Shown here piece after piece: positions 1 through 7,822 of a DNA stretch of 44,657 bases. Position 1 is the first letter of the stretch, and each line of letters begins with the position of its first letter. The notes under the pieces are model-generated. The model did no database searches. It saw nothing but the letters and a program-made list of their open reading frames with translations, and was not told the origin of the DNA. Both the position numbers and the translations under genes were made by a program. Origin of the DNA: Verrucomicrobiota bacterium (lineage in GTDB: Bacteria; Verrucomicrobiota; Verrucomicrobiia; Limisphaerales; UBA9464); the NCBI GenBank assembly GCA_016871615.1, contig VHCX01000026.1, positions 1 through 44,657 on the forward strand. Direction: 5' to 3'.

Positions 1-140
1 TCGACGATGTCGCCCTGCTCGAGCGCATCGGCCGGCGAGTGGATGCCGACGGAGGTCAGGTCGAAGATGTCGACATTGTCTACGGTGACCCCCGTGCGGA
101 GGATGGGGTCGGTGGGCGTGTGGTAGCAGCCGATCTTCAT
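1..140 (-). CDS. N-terminal fragment of an unidentified protein (possibly fumarylacetoacetate hydrolase family)
   Basis: An ATG at 138-140 on the minus strand opens a frame that stays open for 46 codons to the window edge, so the 3' part is missing. The peptide begins MKIGCYHTPTDPILRTGV and continues with VDIFDLTS and ADALEQGD. The short beta-rich start followed by a V-x-D-L-T-type strand resembles the N-terminal domain of fumarylacetoacetate hydrolase-like proteins, but the catalytic C-terminal domain lies outside the window, so this is a guess. It lies 105 nt downstream of the cysA stop on the same strand and could be read from the sulfate transporter transcript. No strong ribosome binding site is visible. 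Confidence 0.45.
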   Translation of the reverse strand, partial: MKIGCYHTPTDPILRTGVTVDNVDIFDLTSVGIHSPADALEQGDIV

Positions 141-245
141 GAGACCAAGCCAACACGCTTTCGGCGTCGGACTCAACCTCCCCGGCGTGGGATCGTCCGG
201 TCGTCCGGTGAATCCGTCAGGGTCGACGCCGGCGCGGCTGCCGCC

Positions 246-1346
246 TCAGATGCCCTCGGCCCAATGCGACGCCGTGTGCACGGTGGACACCTCCGGGGCC
301 AGCCCGTCCGAGCCGGTCGACAGGACGCGGTATTCGCGGATCTGGAAGCTCACCGGAATGCCCTGCTCGAGCCCGCGTCGCAGGAACTCGTCCTTCGAGA
401 TCCGCGTCCGCAGCACCAGGCCCGAGGGGGTCTCCAGTTCCAGGCGCATCTGCACGCCCAGGAAATACACCTGCCGGATGACAGCCCTCAGGGGGTGTTC
501 GGCGGGATCTGCGGAGACCTGCACGGCATAGGGACGGAAGCCAACGCGCAAGGTGCCTCCCTCGGGCACGCCGTGCGCCGGAAAGGCCAGCTCGTTGAGC
601 CGGGCCACGCCCTGCCGGACGGTCAGTTCGAGCACGTTCAGCACGCCAATGAAGCGCGCCACGAACTCGTTGCGCGGCCGCTCGTAGACCTCGCGCGGGC
701 TGCCCACCTGCTCGAGCCGTCCGCGGCTGAAGATCACGATGCGGTCGCTGACCTCCATCGCCTCCTCCTGGTCGTGGGTGACGAAGAGCGTGGTCACGTG
801 CAGCTCCCGGTGCAGCCGCACCAGCCATTCACGGAGCTCCTGCCGGATCTTGGCGTCGACGGCGCCGAAGGGTTCGTCGAGCAGCAGCACCGATGGCCTC
901 GGTGCTAGCGCCCGGGCGATGGCCACGCGCTGGCGCTGGCCGCCGGACAACTGGTGGGGCAGCCGGCGCCCCAGGCCCTCGAGCCCGAAGAGCCGGAGCA
1001 GTTCCCCGACACGAGCCTCGATCTCGGCCTTGGGGGTCTTCCGGATCTTCAGCCCGAAGGCGATGTTGTCGAAGACGCTCATCGTCTTGAAGAGGGCGTA
1101 GCTCTGGAAGACGAACCCGATGTTGCGCCGCTGGACGGGCACGTCGTTGACGCGCTCGCCCCGGACCAGAAGGTCGCCCGAGGTGGGCACCTCGAGGCCG
1201 GCGATCATGCGCAGCACGGTGGTCTTGCCGCCGCCGCTGGGGCCCAGCAAGGCCACCAATTCGCCGTCGCCGACCGTCAAGGATACGTCCTCGACGGCGG
1301 CCATGTCGCCGAATCGTTTGGAGACCTGTCGCAACTCGATGCTCAT
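246..1346 (-). CDS. cysA: Sulfate/thiosulfate ABC transporter ATP-binding protein CysA
   Basis: This is the ATPase subunit that powers sulfate or thiosulfate import at the inner membrane; 366 aa, the usual length for CysA. The ABC domain has Walker A GPSGGGKT at residues 35-42, Q-loop VFQSY near 80, signature LSGGQRQR from 133, Walker B LLLDEP at 154-159 and the H-loop His at 191. A C-terminal TOBE-like regulatory domain follows (about 240-350). The ATG overlaps the cysW stop by 4 nt (ATGA), which fixes the start and indicates coupled translation. With cysT and cysW it forms a complete membrane and ATPase core. No periplasmic sulfate-binding protein gene (sbp or cysP) is adjacent, so it must be encoded elsewhere. 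The assignment to sulfate rather than molybdate rests on the CysT/CysW type of permeases. Confidence 0.93.
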   Translation of the reverse strand: MSIELRQVSKRFGDMAAVEDVSLTVGDGELVALLGPSGGGKTTVLRMIAGLEVPTSGDLLVRGERVNDVPVQRRNIGFVFQSYALFKTMSVFDNIAFGLKIRKTPKAEIEARVGELLRLFGLEGLGRRLPHQLSGGQRQRVAIARALAPRPSVLLLDEPFGAVDAKIRQELREWLVRLHRELHVTTLFVTHDQEEAMEVSDRIVIFSRGRLEQVGSPREVYERPRNEFVARFIGVLNVLELTVRQGVARLNELAFPAHGVPEGGTLRVGFRPYAVQVSADPAEHPLRAVIRQVYFLGVQMRLELETPSGLVLRTRISKDEFLRRGLEQGIPVSFQIREYRVLSTGSDGLAPEVSTVHTASHWAEGI

Positions 1347-2245
1347 GGAAGGGAAGGGGAATCGTTCTGGCCGCGGGCGTGCTCGATGGCCTGACGGCGT
1401 TCCAGCCACGTCTTCAGGCCAAGGGTCACCAGCGCCAGGATGGCCAGCAGGCTCGCCGCGCTGAACGCGCCCACGGCCTGGTACTCCTGATGCAGTTTCT
1501 CGATGCGCAGCGGCAGGGTCTCGGTGACGCCGGAGATGTGGCCGCTGACCACCGAGACGGCCCCGAACTCGCCCATGGCCCGGGCGTTGCAGAGGATGAC
1601 CCCATAGAGCAGGCCCCATTTCACCGAGGGCAGGGTCACGTGGCGGAAGGTCTGCCATCCGCTGGCCCCGAGGGTCAGGGCCGCCTGTTCGGCGTCGCTT
1701 CCCTGGGCCTCCATGAGCGGGATCAGTTCGCGGGCCACGAAGGGAAAGGTCACGAAGAGCGTGGCCAGCACGATGCCCGGCATGGCGAAGATGATCTGGA
1801 TGTCGCGGGCATCGAGCCATGGCCCGAGCACTCCCTGCGCCCCGAACATCACGACATAGATCAGGCCCGAGACCACGGGCGACACCGAGAAGGGCAGGTC
1901 GATGAGCGTGATCAGCAGGGCCTTGCCCCGGAACTGGAACTTGGCCACCGCCCAGGCGGCGATCACGCCGAAGACGAGGTTCAGCGGCACGCAGCAGGCG
2001 GACACCAGCAGGGTCAGGCGCACCGAGGCCAGCGTATCGGGGTGCCCGAGGGACTTCTGGTAGGCCGGCCAACCCTTGGCCATCGCCTGGGCGAAGACGT
2101 TGGCCAGCGGCACCAGGAGGAACACCCCCACGAAGGCCACGGCCAGGCCGATCAGCACGCGGCGCATCCAGGCCGGTTCCTCGATCCCGCGTCGGGACTT
2201 GGCATCGCCGGCCGCTCGGGCCGTCCTGGGAATTCCTCCGGCCAT
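1343..2245 (-). CDS. cysW: Sulfate ABC transporter permease CysW
   Basis: Second permease of the sulfate importer; 300 aa, inner membrane. A basic N-terminal tail of about 25 residues precedes the first membrane helix (VLIGLAVAFVGVFLLVPLA). The binding-protein-dependent permease domain follows, with the CysW-type stretch FQFRGKALLITLIDLPFSVS and the EAA cytoplasmic loop EQAALTLGASGWQTFRHVTLP that docks onto CysA. GEFGAVSVVSG is also characteristic of CysW. The start chosen is the ATG 2 nt after the cysT stop (TGA CC ATG). A longer in-frame extension exists upstream but would overlap most of cysT and is not credible. The 3' end overlaps cysA by 4 nt. Confidence 0.92.
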   Translation of the reverse strand: MAGGIPRTARAAGDAKSRRGIEEPAWMRRVLIGLAVAFVGVFLLVPLANVFAQAMAKGWPAYQKSLGHPDTLASVRLTLLVSACCVPLNLVFGVIAAWAVAKFQFRGKALLITLIDLPFSVSPVVSGLIYVVMFGAQGVLGPWLDARDIQIIFAMPGIVLATLFVTFPFVARELIPLMEAQGSDAEQAALTLGASGWQTFRHVTLPSVKWGLLYGVILCNARAMGEFGAVSVVSGHISGVTETLPLRIEKLHQEYQAVGAFSAASLLAILALVTLGLKTWLERRQAIEHARGQNDSPSLP

Positions 2246-2247
2246 GG

Positions 2248-3072
2248 TCAGCGCTGGAATCGGCTCGCCCAGCGTTCGAGCAGGTTGATGGTGACGAGGA
2301 TGGCGAAGGAGGCGGCCAGCATGACGACGGCGACCGCCATGGCGCTGGCGTACTCGAACTGGTCGAGCCATCCCATGATGACCTGTGGTGTGATTTCCGA
2401 GACGTAGGGCTTGTTCGTCGAGATGAAGATCACCGAGCCGTACTCGCCGACCGCCCGGGCGAAGGCCAGGGCGAAGCCGGTCAGGAGGGCCGGCAGGAGG
2501 GCCGGCAGCACCACGCTGCGGAAGGTCCGCCAACGCCCGGCCCCCAGGGTGGCGGCCGCTTCCTCAAGCTCGACCTCGAAGTCCTCGAGCACCGGCTGCA
2601 GCGTTCGGACGACGAAGGGCAGGCTCACGAAGGTCAGGGCCATCACGATCCCGCCAGTCGTGTAGGCCAGCCGGATGTCCAGCGGCACCAGGAAGCGGCC
2701 CAGCCAGCCGTTCTGCGAGAAGAGGTTGGCCAGGGTGAGCCCGGCCACCGCCGTGGGCAGGGCGAAGGGGAAATCCACCAGTGCGTCCAGGAACTTCCGC
2801 CCCGGGAACCGGTACCGCGTCAACACCCAGGCCAGCAGGGTGCCGAGCACCGCATTCAGGCTCGCGGCGAGGAAGGACGCCCCGAAGGTGAGCCGGTAGG
2901 CCGCGAGCGCCCGGTCGCTGAAGGCCACCTTCCCGAAGTCGGCCCAGGTCATCGAGGTGACGCGGATCAGCAGGGCCCCGAGCGGCAGGAGCACCACCAG
3001 GCCGAGGTAGGCGAGGGTGTATCCCATCGTCAGCCCGAAGCCGGGCAGGGCGCTGGCTCGTGAAGTCGCCAT
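2248..3072 (-). CDS. cysT: Sulfate ABC transporter permease CysT (CysU)
   Basis: First permease of the sulfate importer and first gene of the minus-strand cysT-cysW-cysA operon; 274 aa, inner membrane. Helix 1 is YLGLVVLLPLGALLI, followed by the CysT-type block RYRFPGRKFLDALVDFPFAL and PTAVAGLTLA. The EAA loop EEAAATLGAGRWRTFRSVVLP contacts the ATPase. The end GEYGSVIFISTNKPYVSEI is typical of CysT. The ATG at 3070-3072 is the natural start. The 148-nt gap upstream is shared with the divergently transcribed ppnP and should hold the operon promoter. No characterised riboswitch fold was recognised there. Confidence 0.93.
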   Translation of the reverse strand: MATSRASALPGFGLTMGYTLAYLGLVVLLPLGALLIRVTSMTWADFGKVAFSDRALAAYRLTFGASFLAASLNAVLGTLLAWVLTRYRFPGRKFLDALVDFPFALPTAVAGLTLANLFSQNGWLGRFLVPLDIRLAYTTGGIVMALTFVSLPFVVRTLQPVLEDFEVELEEAAATLGAGRWRTFRSVVLPALLPALLTGFALAFARAVGEYGSVIFISTNKPYVSEITPQVIMGWLDQFEYASAMAVAVVMLAASFAILVTINLLERWASRFQR

Positions 3073-3220
3073 GAGCGAGAGCCCAGAACGGTACCGGCAT
3101 CACCGGAGGGCTGTAAACCATCAAAGACAACCGGCTTTGTAGGGTTTTCAGACCCATCTGGGCGCCGTACCAGAGAGTTGGCCGTTGAAGCGGGGCGCCG
3201 CTTCAAGGACGATCCGTGGA

Positions 3221-3547
3221 ATGTCGATTCCAAGCGAATTCAGCCACGTCACCGCCGTCACCAAGGCCAACGTCTACTTCGAGGGCAAGGTGGTGTCCCA
3301 CACCCTCCGGTTTGCCGACGGCTCCAAGAAGACCTTGGGGCTGATCTATCCGGGCAAGTTCCACTTCGGCACGGATCTCGCCGAGCGCATGGAGATCGTG
3401 GCTGGCCATTGCGTCATCCGTCTCGACGGAACCGAGGAGACGCGCACCGTGGCGGCCGGGGCGTCCTTCGATGTGCCGGCCAAGTCGGGCTTCGACATCG
3501 AGGTGGCGTCTGGCATCTGCGAGTATATCTGCTCGTTCCTGCCCTGA
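3221..3547 (+). CDS. ppnP: Pyrimidine/purine nucleoside phosphorylase PpnP
   Basis: Small single-domain cupin of the DUF1255 (YaiE) family. Its E. coli member cleaves a range of nucleosides with phosphate to base and ribose-1-phosphate, in the cytoplasm. The 108 aa encoded from the ATG at 3221 match the family length (about 95-105). Family-typical stretches are NVYFEGKVVSHTLRFADG, GLIYPGKFHFGTDLAERMEI and VPAKSGFDIEV, with CEYICSFLP at the C-terminus. An in-frame ATG 36 nt upstream is possible, but family members start near MSIPSEFSHVTAVTKAN. The gene is isolated: divergent from cysT and convergent with waaA. A purine nucleoside phosphorylase gene lies 1.4 kb away, but on the other strand and in another transcript. 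Confidence 0.9.
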   Translation: MSIPSEFSHVTAVTKANVYFEGKVVSHTLRFADGSKKTLGLIYPGKFHFGTDLAERMEIVAGHCVIRLDGTEETRTVAAGASFDVPAKSGFDIEVASGICEYICSFLP

Positions 3548-3615
3548 ACCGGTCGTCCGGTGGTCCGGTCACCCGTCCGTTCGGGGTGCGCGTCTGCCCG
3601 TCCGCGGACTCCGGC

Positions 3616-4911
3616 TTAAATCGCCTCAAGGATCATCGACACCGTGCGGCCGATGCTGCCCTGGTTCTCGCGGACCACGGCCTGAGCGCGTTGTCCCATC
3701 GCACGGCCCTCCTCCGGATCCTCCAACAGGCGCACCACCGCGGTCTCGAGTGCGGCCGCGTCGGGCACCTGAAGGGCACCTCCGGCCCGGACGAACGCCG
3801 GAGCGATGTCGGGGAAGTTCTCCATGTGCGGCCCGAAGACCACCGCCTTGCCCAAGGCCGCCGGTTCGATCGGATTCTGACCGCCCTCCGCCGTGAGGCT
3901 CTTGCCCACGAAGACGATGTCGGCCCGGCCGTAGAAATGGCGCAGCTCCCCGGTGGTGTTGACCAGCAGGCAGTCCAGGGTCCCCGCCGGGTGCCGGGGG
4001 GAGGCCCGCAGGTCCTTTCGGAAGACGAACCGCACGCCCAGGGCGCGAAGTTCCTCGCCCACGGCGGCGCCGCGTTCGTGGTGCCTGGGCACCAGCACCA
4101 GGAAGAGGTTCGGGAACCTCGCCTTCAACCGCAGGCACAGGGCCGCAAGGAGGCGCTCCTCGCCGTCATGGGTGCTGCCCGCCACGAGCACGGTCGTGTC
4201 GGGCCCGACCCCGAGCGGCCCGAGCAGGGCGGGGACGTCGAGGGGGCTGGGATCGTCGATCCGCGCCGCATCGAACTTCAGGCTGCCGACGACATGGATG
4301 GCCTCCGGGCGGCATCCCAGCTCCCGAAGCCGGAGGGCGTCGGCCTCGTTCTGGGCGCCGACGCCGGAGAAGCCCGCGAACAGTTCCCGGAAGAGGAAGC
4401 CATACCGGCGGTACCCGCGGAAGGACCGCTCCGACAGGCGCGCGTTGACCAGGAAATGCGGGATGCCCCGCCGTTGCAGGCCCCAGAGGAAATTCGGCCA
4501 GATCTCGGCCTCGATCAGGACCACGACCTCGGGGTTGATCAACCCGAGGGCCCTCTGGACGTGCTTCCGCCGGTCGATCGGGTAGTAGATCCTGGTGATG
4601 TGGGCCGGGAGACGGTCCCGCAGCAATCCCATGCCCGTCGAGGTGGTGGTGGACACCACGATCTTGTGCAGGGGAAGCAGGGGCTCCATGGCGCGGATCA
4701 ACTGGGTGCACAGGTTCACCTCCCCGACGCTTACGGCGTGGAACCAGATCACCTGCCGGTTGGTCAGGGCCTGCTTGAGCTTGCCGTCGTAGAGCCCGAA
4801 GCGCTCGCCGAAGCCCGCCTGCCAGGCCCCGCGCCGGTACATCTTGAGGAAGTACCAGGGAGCCGAGAGGGCGAAGCCCAGTTGGAACAGAAGATTGTAG
4901 ATCGCACGCAT
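3616..4911 (-). CDS. waaA: 3-deoxy-D-manno-octulosonic acid (Kdo) transferase
   Basis: Transfers Kdo from CMP-Kdo to lipid A precursor on the cytoplasmic face of the inner membrane, an essential step for LPS, so the organism has a lipid A-based outer membrane. 431 aa, typical. The N-terminus has a membrane anchor (LLFQLGFALSAPWYFLKM), then GFGERFG with the conserved active-site Glu (residue 36 by analogy). The GT-B N-domain carries WFHAVSVGEVN and IEAEIWPNFLW, and the C-domain VAGSTHDGEE, LVPRHHERG, FVGKSLTAEGGQNPIEPA and GPHMENF. It is the last gene of the long minus-strand run, 72 nt after the nucleoside phosphorylase. Whether it adds one or more Kdo residues cannot be told from sequence. 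Confidence 0.95.
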   Translation of the reverse strand: MRAIYNLLFQLGFALSAPWYFLKMYRRGAWQAGFGERFGLYDGKLKQALTNRQVIWFHAVSVGEVNLCTQLIRAMEPLLPLHKIVVSTTTSTGMGLLRDRLPAHITRIYYPIDRRKHVQRALGLINPEVVVLIEAEIWPNFLWGLQRRGIPHFLVNARLSERSFRGYRRYGFLFRELFAGFSGVGAQNEADALRLRELGCRPEAIHVVGSLKFDAARIDDPSPLDVPALLGPLGVGPDTTVLVAGSTHDGEERLLAALCLRLKARFPNLFLVLVPRHHERGAAVGEELRALGVRFVFRKDLRASPRHPAGTLDCLLVNTTGELRHFYGRADIVFVGKSLTAEGGQNPIEPAALGKAVVFGPHMENFPDIAPAFVRAGGALQVPDAAALETAVVRLLEDPEEGRAMGQRAQAVVRENQGSIGRTVSMILEAI

Positions 4912-4943
4912 TCCGTGGCTCGTGGGAGGGTCGCGGACGGCGT

Positions 4944-4959
4944 CCGGGGCTTGCCCCGG
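4944..4959 (-). other. GC-rich hairpin between nucleoside phosphorylase and waaA
   Basis: CCGGGG and CCCCGG arms close on a CTTG tetraloop in the 72-nt gap between the two genes, and more GC-rich sequence with partial self-complementarity follows. There is no T-run, so it is not a standard intrinsic terminator. It could reduce read-through into waaA or protect a processed mRNA end. It is seen directly, but its role is unknown. Confidence 0.3.
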
Positions 4960-4983
4960 TCGACGCCCGGGGCGCCCTTCAGG

Positions 4984-5889
4984 TTACCGGGTTCCGGGCC
5001 GCCGTTTCGCGGGCCTGGCCACCGGGGAGCCCGGGGTGTCCGTCGTCGCCACATTGCCCACGCGCGCCACGAAGGCCCCGATCCAGTCGCAGGCGAGCCG
5101 CTCCCGGGACCTCGCCACCTCCAGCACCTCGTCCGACGACACCACCTGGGCCTTGCCGCCGAGGCCGGCCGCCGCGTTGGTGATGCAACTGCAGGCGGCC
5201 ACGCGCATCCCCGCCTGCCGCGCGGCGATGACCTCCGGCACCGTGCTCATGCCGACGGCGTCGGCACCCCACCGGCGGAAGGCGCGGATCTCGGCCGGGG
5301 TCTCGAAGCTGGGACCCGGCACCGCGAGGTAGACCCCCTCGTGGACCGCCAGTCCGATCGAGCCCGCGGCCTTCTTCAGGTCCGAACGGAGCCCGGGATC
5401 GTAGGCCCGGGTCATGTCCACGAATCGCGCCTCGCCCGGGCCCGTCGGCCCGCGCAGAGGGTTCATGCCCATGAAGTTGATGTGGTCGGACAGGATCATG
5501 AAGTCGCCCACGCGATGCCTGGGATGGATCCCCCCGGCGGCGTTGGTCGCCAGGAGGGTGTCCACGCCCATGGCGGCGAGCACACGGGTGGCGAAGACGA
5601 CCTCGGCCGGCTCGAACCCCTCGTAGTAATGGGCCCGGCCGCTCAGCACGGCCACGGGCACGCCGTGCCACGACCCGAGGCGCAGGCATCCCTCGTGGCC
5701 CGGGGCCCGGCCGACCGGGAAGCCCGGCAGGTCCCGGTACGGGAACTCCCGTTCCGGGTCGATCGCCCGGGCGACGGGCCCGAAGCCGCTTCCGAGGATG
5801 ATGCTCAGGCGCGGCCGCTGGCGGGTGCGCCCGAGGATGAGGGCGGCCGTGGACGAGGGGTGCGGCAGGGAATGCGGGCGTCGGGGCAT
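4984..5889 (-). CDS. punA: Purine nucleoside phosphorylase (trimeric PNP/MTAP family)
   Basis: Phosphorolysis of purine (deoxy)nucleosides to free base and ribose-1-phosphate, cytoplasmic; 301 aa. Family motifs in order: ILGSGFG (phosphate site, about residue 31), GRAHYYEG, LLATNAAGGI, SDHINFMGMNPLRGP, VPGPSFETPAEIR (the Glu contacts purine), GADAVGMSTVPEVIAARQAG and the base-site SCITNAAAGL. The Asn in ITNAAAGL is typical of 6-oxopurine PNP; methylthioadenosine phosphorylases usually carry Asp, so PNP is favoured. The N-terminal 25 residues are Pro/Arg/Ser-rich and not conserved in the family. The gene is 35 nt downstream of the Gfo/Idh/MocA gene on the same strand. Confidence 0.92.
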   Translation of the reverse strand: MPRRPHSLPHPSSTAALILGRTRQRPRLSIILGSGFGPVARAIDPEREFPYRDLPGFPVGRAPGHEGCLRLGSWHGVPVAVLSGRAHYYEGFEPAEVVFATRVLAAMGVDTLLATNAAGGIHPRHRVGDFMILSDHINFMGMNPLRGPTGPGEARFVDMTRAYDPGLRSDLKKAAGSIGLAVHEGVYLAVPGPSFETPAEIRAFRRWGADAVGMSTVPEVIAARQAGMRVAACSCITNAAAGLGGKAQVVSSDEVLEVARSRERLACDWIGAFVARVGNVATTDTPGSPVARPAKRRPGTR

Positions 5890-5924
5890 GGCGGGAGGAA
5901 TCTTGGGGGTTGGCGTGGGTGGGC

Positions 5925-7052
5925 TCAGCCGGGCACGACGGCGGACCGGCGCTCGTGCGAGGCCAGCGCCGCCTCGAACACCTCATGGCTGCGGACCGCC
6001 TCGTCGGGCGTCACGCACCCGAAGCGCGAACCCAGCAGGCCCATGCGCTCGGCGGCGAAGGCGGCCCACATCTGGAGGAAGCAGTCCGGGAATCCGGGCT
6101 CGAAGATGCCCCCGGTGATGGTCGGGAACGGGGTCTGGAACCCCAGGTCGGTGCGGCTCCACCACTGGTCCTTGGCGCGTTCGAACCTCCACAGCGTCTT
6201 GGGCTCGGCCGTGGAGTAGCGCATGCCGCCGTCGGTCCCGAGAATCTCCAGGGACCAGGTGTTGGTGGCTCCCGGTGCGAGCCGCTTCATCTCCAGGCGC
6301 ATCGGCGTCTCGATGCCCTGGATCTCCACCTCGGTGTGCAGCATGGCGTTGTCCCACGTGTCGCAGGCGGCGGTGCCGCCTTTGCCGTCCGGACGCTGGT
6401 GGTAGACCTTCTGGAGCTGGGCGTAGACGCGGGTCGGGTACCATCCCAGCCGGAACGGCACGTGGACGACATGCATGCCGAGGTCGCCCATCACGCCGAT
6501 GGCCCCGCAGGTGCGCACCTGCCGCTTCCAGTTGACCGGCTTGGACGGGTCCAGGTCGCTCGCGTGCCAGAAGCAGGAACGCACCTCGAGGGGCTTGCCC
6601 ATCGCCCCGGAACGCACCCACTCGACGATGCGCTGCACCCCGGGCAGGAAGGGGAACTCCGAACTGCACCGGACGAAACGCCCGGACTTCGCGGCGGCGT
6701 CGCGGATGCGGCGGGCGCTGTCGAGGTCGATGCCGAAGGGTTTCTCGGCGAGCAGGTCCTTCCCGGCGGCGAGCACGTCGAGGTAGATCGCCTCGTGCAG
6801 GTTGTGCGGGACCGCGACGTACACCACGTCCACGTCGGGTGATGCCAGCAACGCACGGTGGTCCTGCGTCAGGAGCCGGACGGTGGGGATCTGCCGGAAC
6901 CAGTCGAGCAGGGCCGGTTGCAGGTCGCACACGGCGACCAGCTCGACGGTCACGGGGAAGTCGTTGAGCACGAACCAGCGGGCGAAGGCGCTGGCGGCCT
7001 CGCGGCCCATGAGGCCGCCGCCGATGATTCCGACACGGAGGGTGGGTTTCAT
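5925..7052 (-). CDS. Gfo/Idh/MocA family NAD(P)-dependent oxidoreductase
   Basis: 375 aa. The N-terminal Rossmann fold has the dinucleotide loop VGIIGGGLMG at residues 7-16, then VYVAVPHNLHEA and the family signature AEKPFGIDLDSA. The C-terminal substrate domain contains GDLGMHVVHVPF, whose His is usually catalytic, and a long region with CDTWDNAMLH and LEILGTDGGMRYS. Unlike the second family member at 35.8-37.1 kb it has no export signal, so it acts in the cytoplasm. Substrate is unknown; relatives oxidise sugars, inositols or amino sugars. The ATG overlaps the stop of the upstream hypothetical gene by 4 nt (ATGA), which fixes the start and ties the two genes functionally. Confidence 0.88.
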   Translation of the reverse strand: MKPTLRVGIIGGGLMGREAASAFARWFVLNDFPVTVELVAVCDLQPALLDWFRQIPTVRLLTQDHRALLASPDVDVVYVAVPHNLHEAIYLDVLAAGKDLLAEKPFGIDLDSARRIRDAAAKSGRFVRCSSEFPFLPGVQRIVEWVRSGAMGKPLEVRSCFWHASDLDPSKPVNWKRQVRTCGAIGVMGDLGMHVVHVPFRLGWYPTRVYAQLQKVYHQRPDGKGGTAACDTWDNAMLHTEVEIQGIETPMRLEMKRLAPGATNTWSLEILGTDGGMRYSTAEPKTLWRFERAKDQWWSRTDLGFQTPFPTITGGIFEPGFPDCFLQMWAAFAAERMGLLGSRFGCVTPDEAVRSHEVFEAALASHERRSAVVPG

Positions 7053-7753
7053 GAAAGGGTGCGGGGTTCGGGCCCCGGGGGCCGGCCGAGCCGCTCGCGC
7101 AGCTCCCGGAAGCGCGGCGCCTCCTTCGGGTGGGCCTCGAGCAGCGACAGCACGTCGCCAATACCCAGGCCGGCCGATTCGAGCAACGGCTCCAGCGGCC
7201 GGCCCCGGACGACCTCGGCCTGGGCCTGCTGCAGGAAGCGGAAGGCGGCGGCCGAGCCCCGCCGCCCGAGCACCGCCGATCGCGGGGCCGCCTTCAGGGT
7301 GCGCGCCGACTCGGCGAATCCCAGCGCGGAATGTTCCGGATCGGCGGGCCGGTCCACGGACGCCTTCACGGCGTTCCATGCGGCGACGACCGCCTCGGAG
7401 CGTCCCCGCATGCCGATGGACCTCCGGAAGCTCAGTTCGACGAAGCGCAGGTGGACCAGGTCCTGGGCCGCCGCGTTGACCTCGCGTCCGGTCCGCGACG
7501 GGGCCGCGTTGCGGATCACCTCGAGTTCCGCGGCGAAGATCGCCGGGTCGATCCAGTGGCTCAGGGCCGCCAGCGGCCGGAACGGCCAGGGGATGATGCG
7601 CAGGAGCAGGTGACGTTCGAAGGCCCCGGCGCTGCAACCGTGATGGTGGCAGTACGCGTCCCGGAAATTGGCGTGGAGCGCTCGGGTTGGAGGCATGGGT
7701 CGGACGGGATCCGCTCGGGTCCCGCACAAGGTTCCGGTCTGGCCCGAAGGCAT
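7049..7753 (-). CDS. Conserved hypothetical protein coupled to the Gfo/Idh/MocA gene
   Basis: Not recognised. 234 aa from the ATG at 7751-7753, or 215 aa from the ATG at 7694-7696 (MPPTRALHANFRDAYC), which may be the better start because the first 19 residues look random. The body begins with a Cys/His cluster (YCHHHGCSAGAFERHLLLR) that could bind metal, then a hydrophobic and aromatic stretch (IIPWPFRPLAALSHWIDP). The rest is alpha-helical and rich in Arg and Ala, without signal peptide or clear membrane helix. The stop overlaps the oxidoreductase start (ATGA), so the two are probably co-translated. No function is proposed. Confidence 0.7.
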   Translation of the reverse strand: MPSGQTGTLCGTRADPVRPMPPTRALHANFRDAYCHHHGCSAGAFERHLLLRIIPWPFRPLAALSHWIDPAIFAAELEVIRNAAPSRTGREVNAAAQDLVHLRFVELSFRRSIGMRGRSEAVVAAWNAVKASVDRPADPEHSALGFAESARTLKAAPRSAVLGRRGSAAAFRFLQQAQAEVVRGRPLEPLLESAGLGIGDVLSLLEAHPKEAPRFRELRERLGRPPGPEPRTLS

Positions 7754-7822
7754 GTCAACGATGGCGACGATCGATCCGGCAGGTGGCTGTCGGCGAATGC
7801 GGCCAGGCCGACGGGAGCCGGA

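Noticed and set aside
191-215. gtccggtcgtccggtg shared with 3550-3575 as a dispersed repeat or mobile-element end
   Set aside because: Only about 12-16 bp of simple GC-rich repeat, no inverted ends, no transposase and no target duplication.
3073-3220. A riboswitch upstream of cysT
   Set aside because: The gap is relatively A/T-rich, but I could not assign it to any SAM, cobalamin or other known riboswitch core by eye. A covariance search would decide.
3178-6219. A plus-strand open frame of 1013 codons
   Set aside because: Overlaps ppnP in another frame and lies antisense to waaA and the nucleoside phosphorylase. Low-complexity composition, no recognisable motif.
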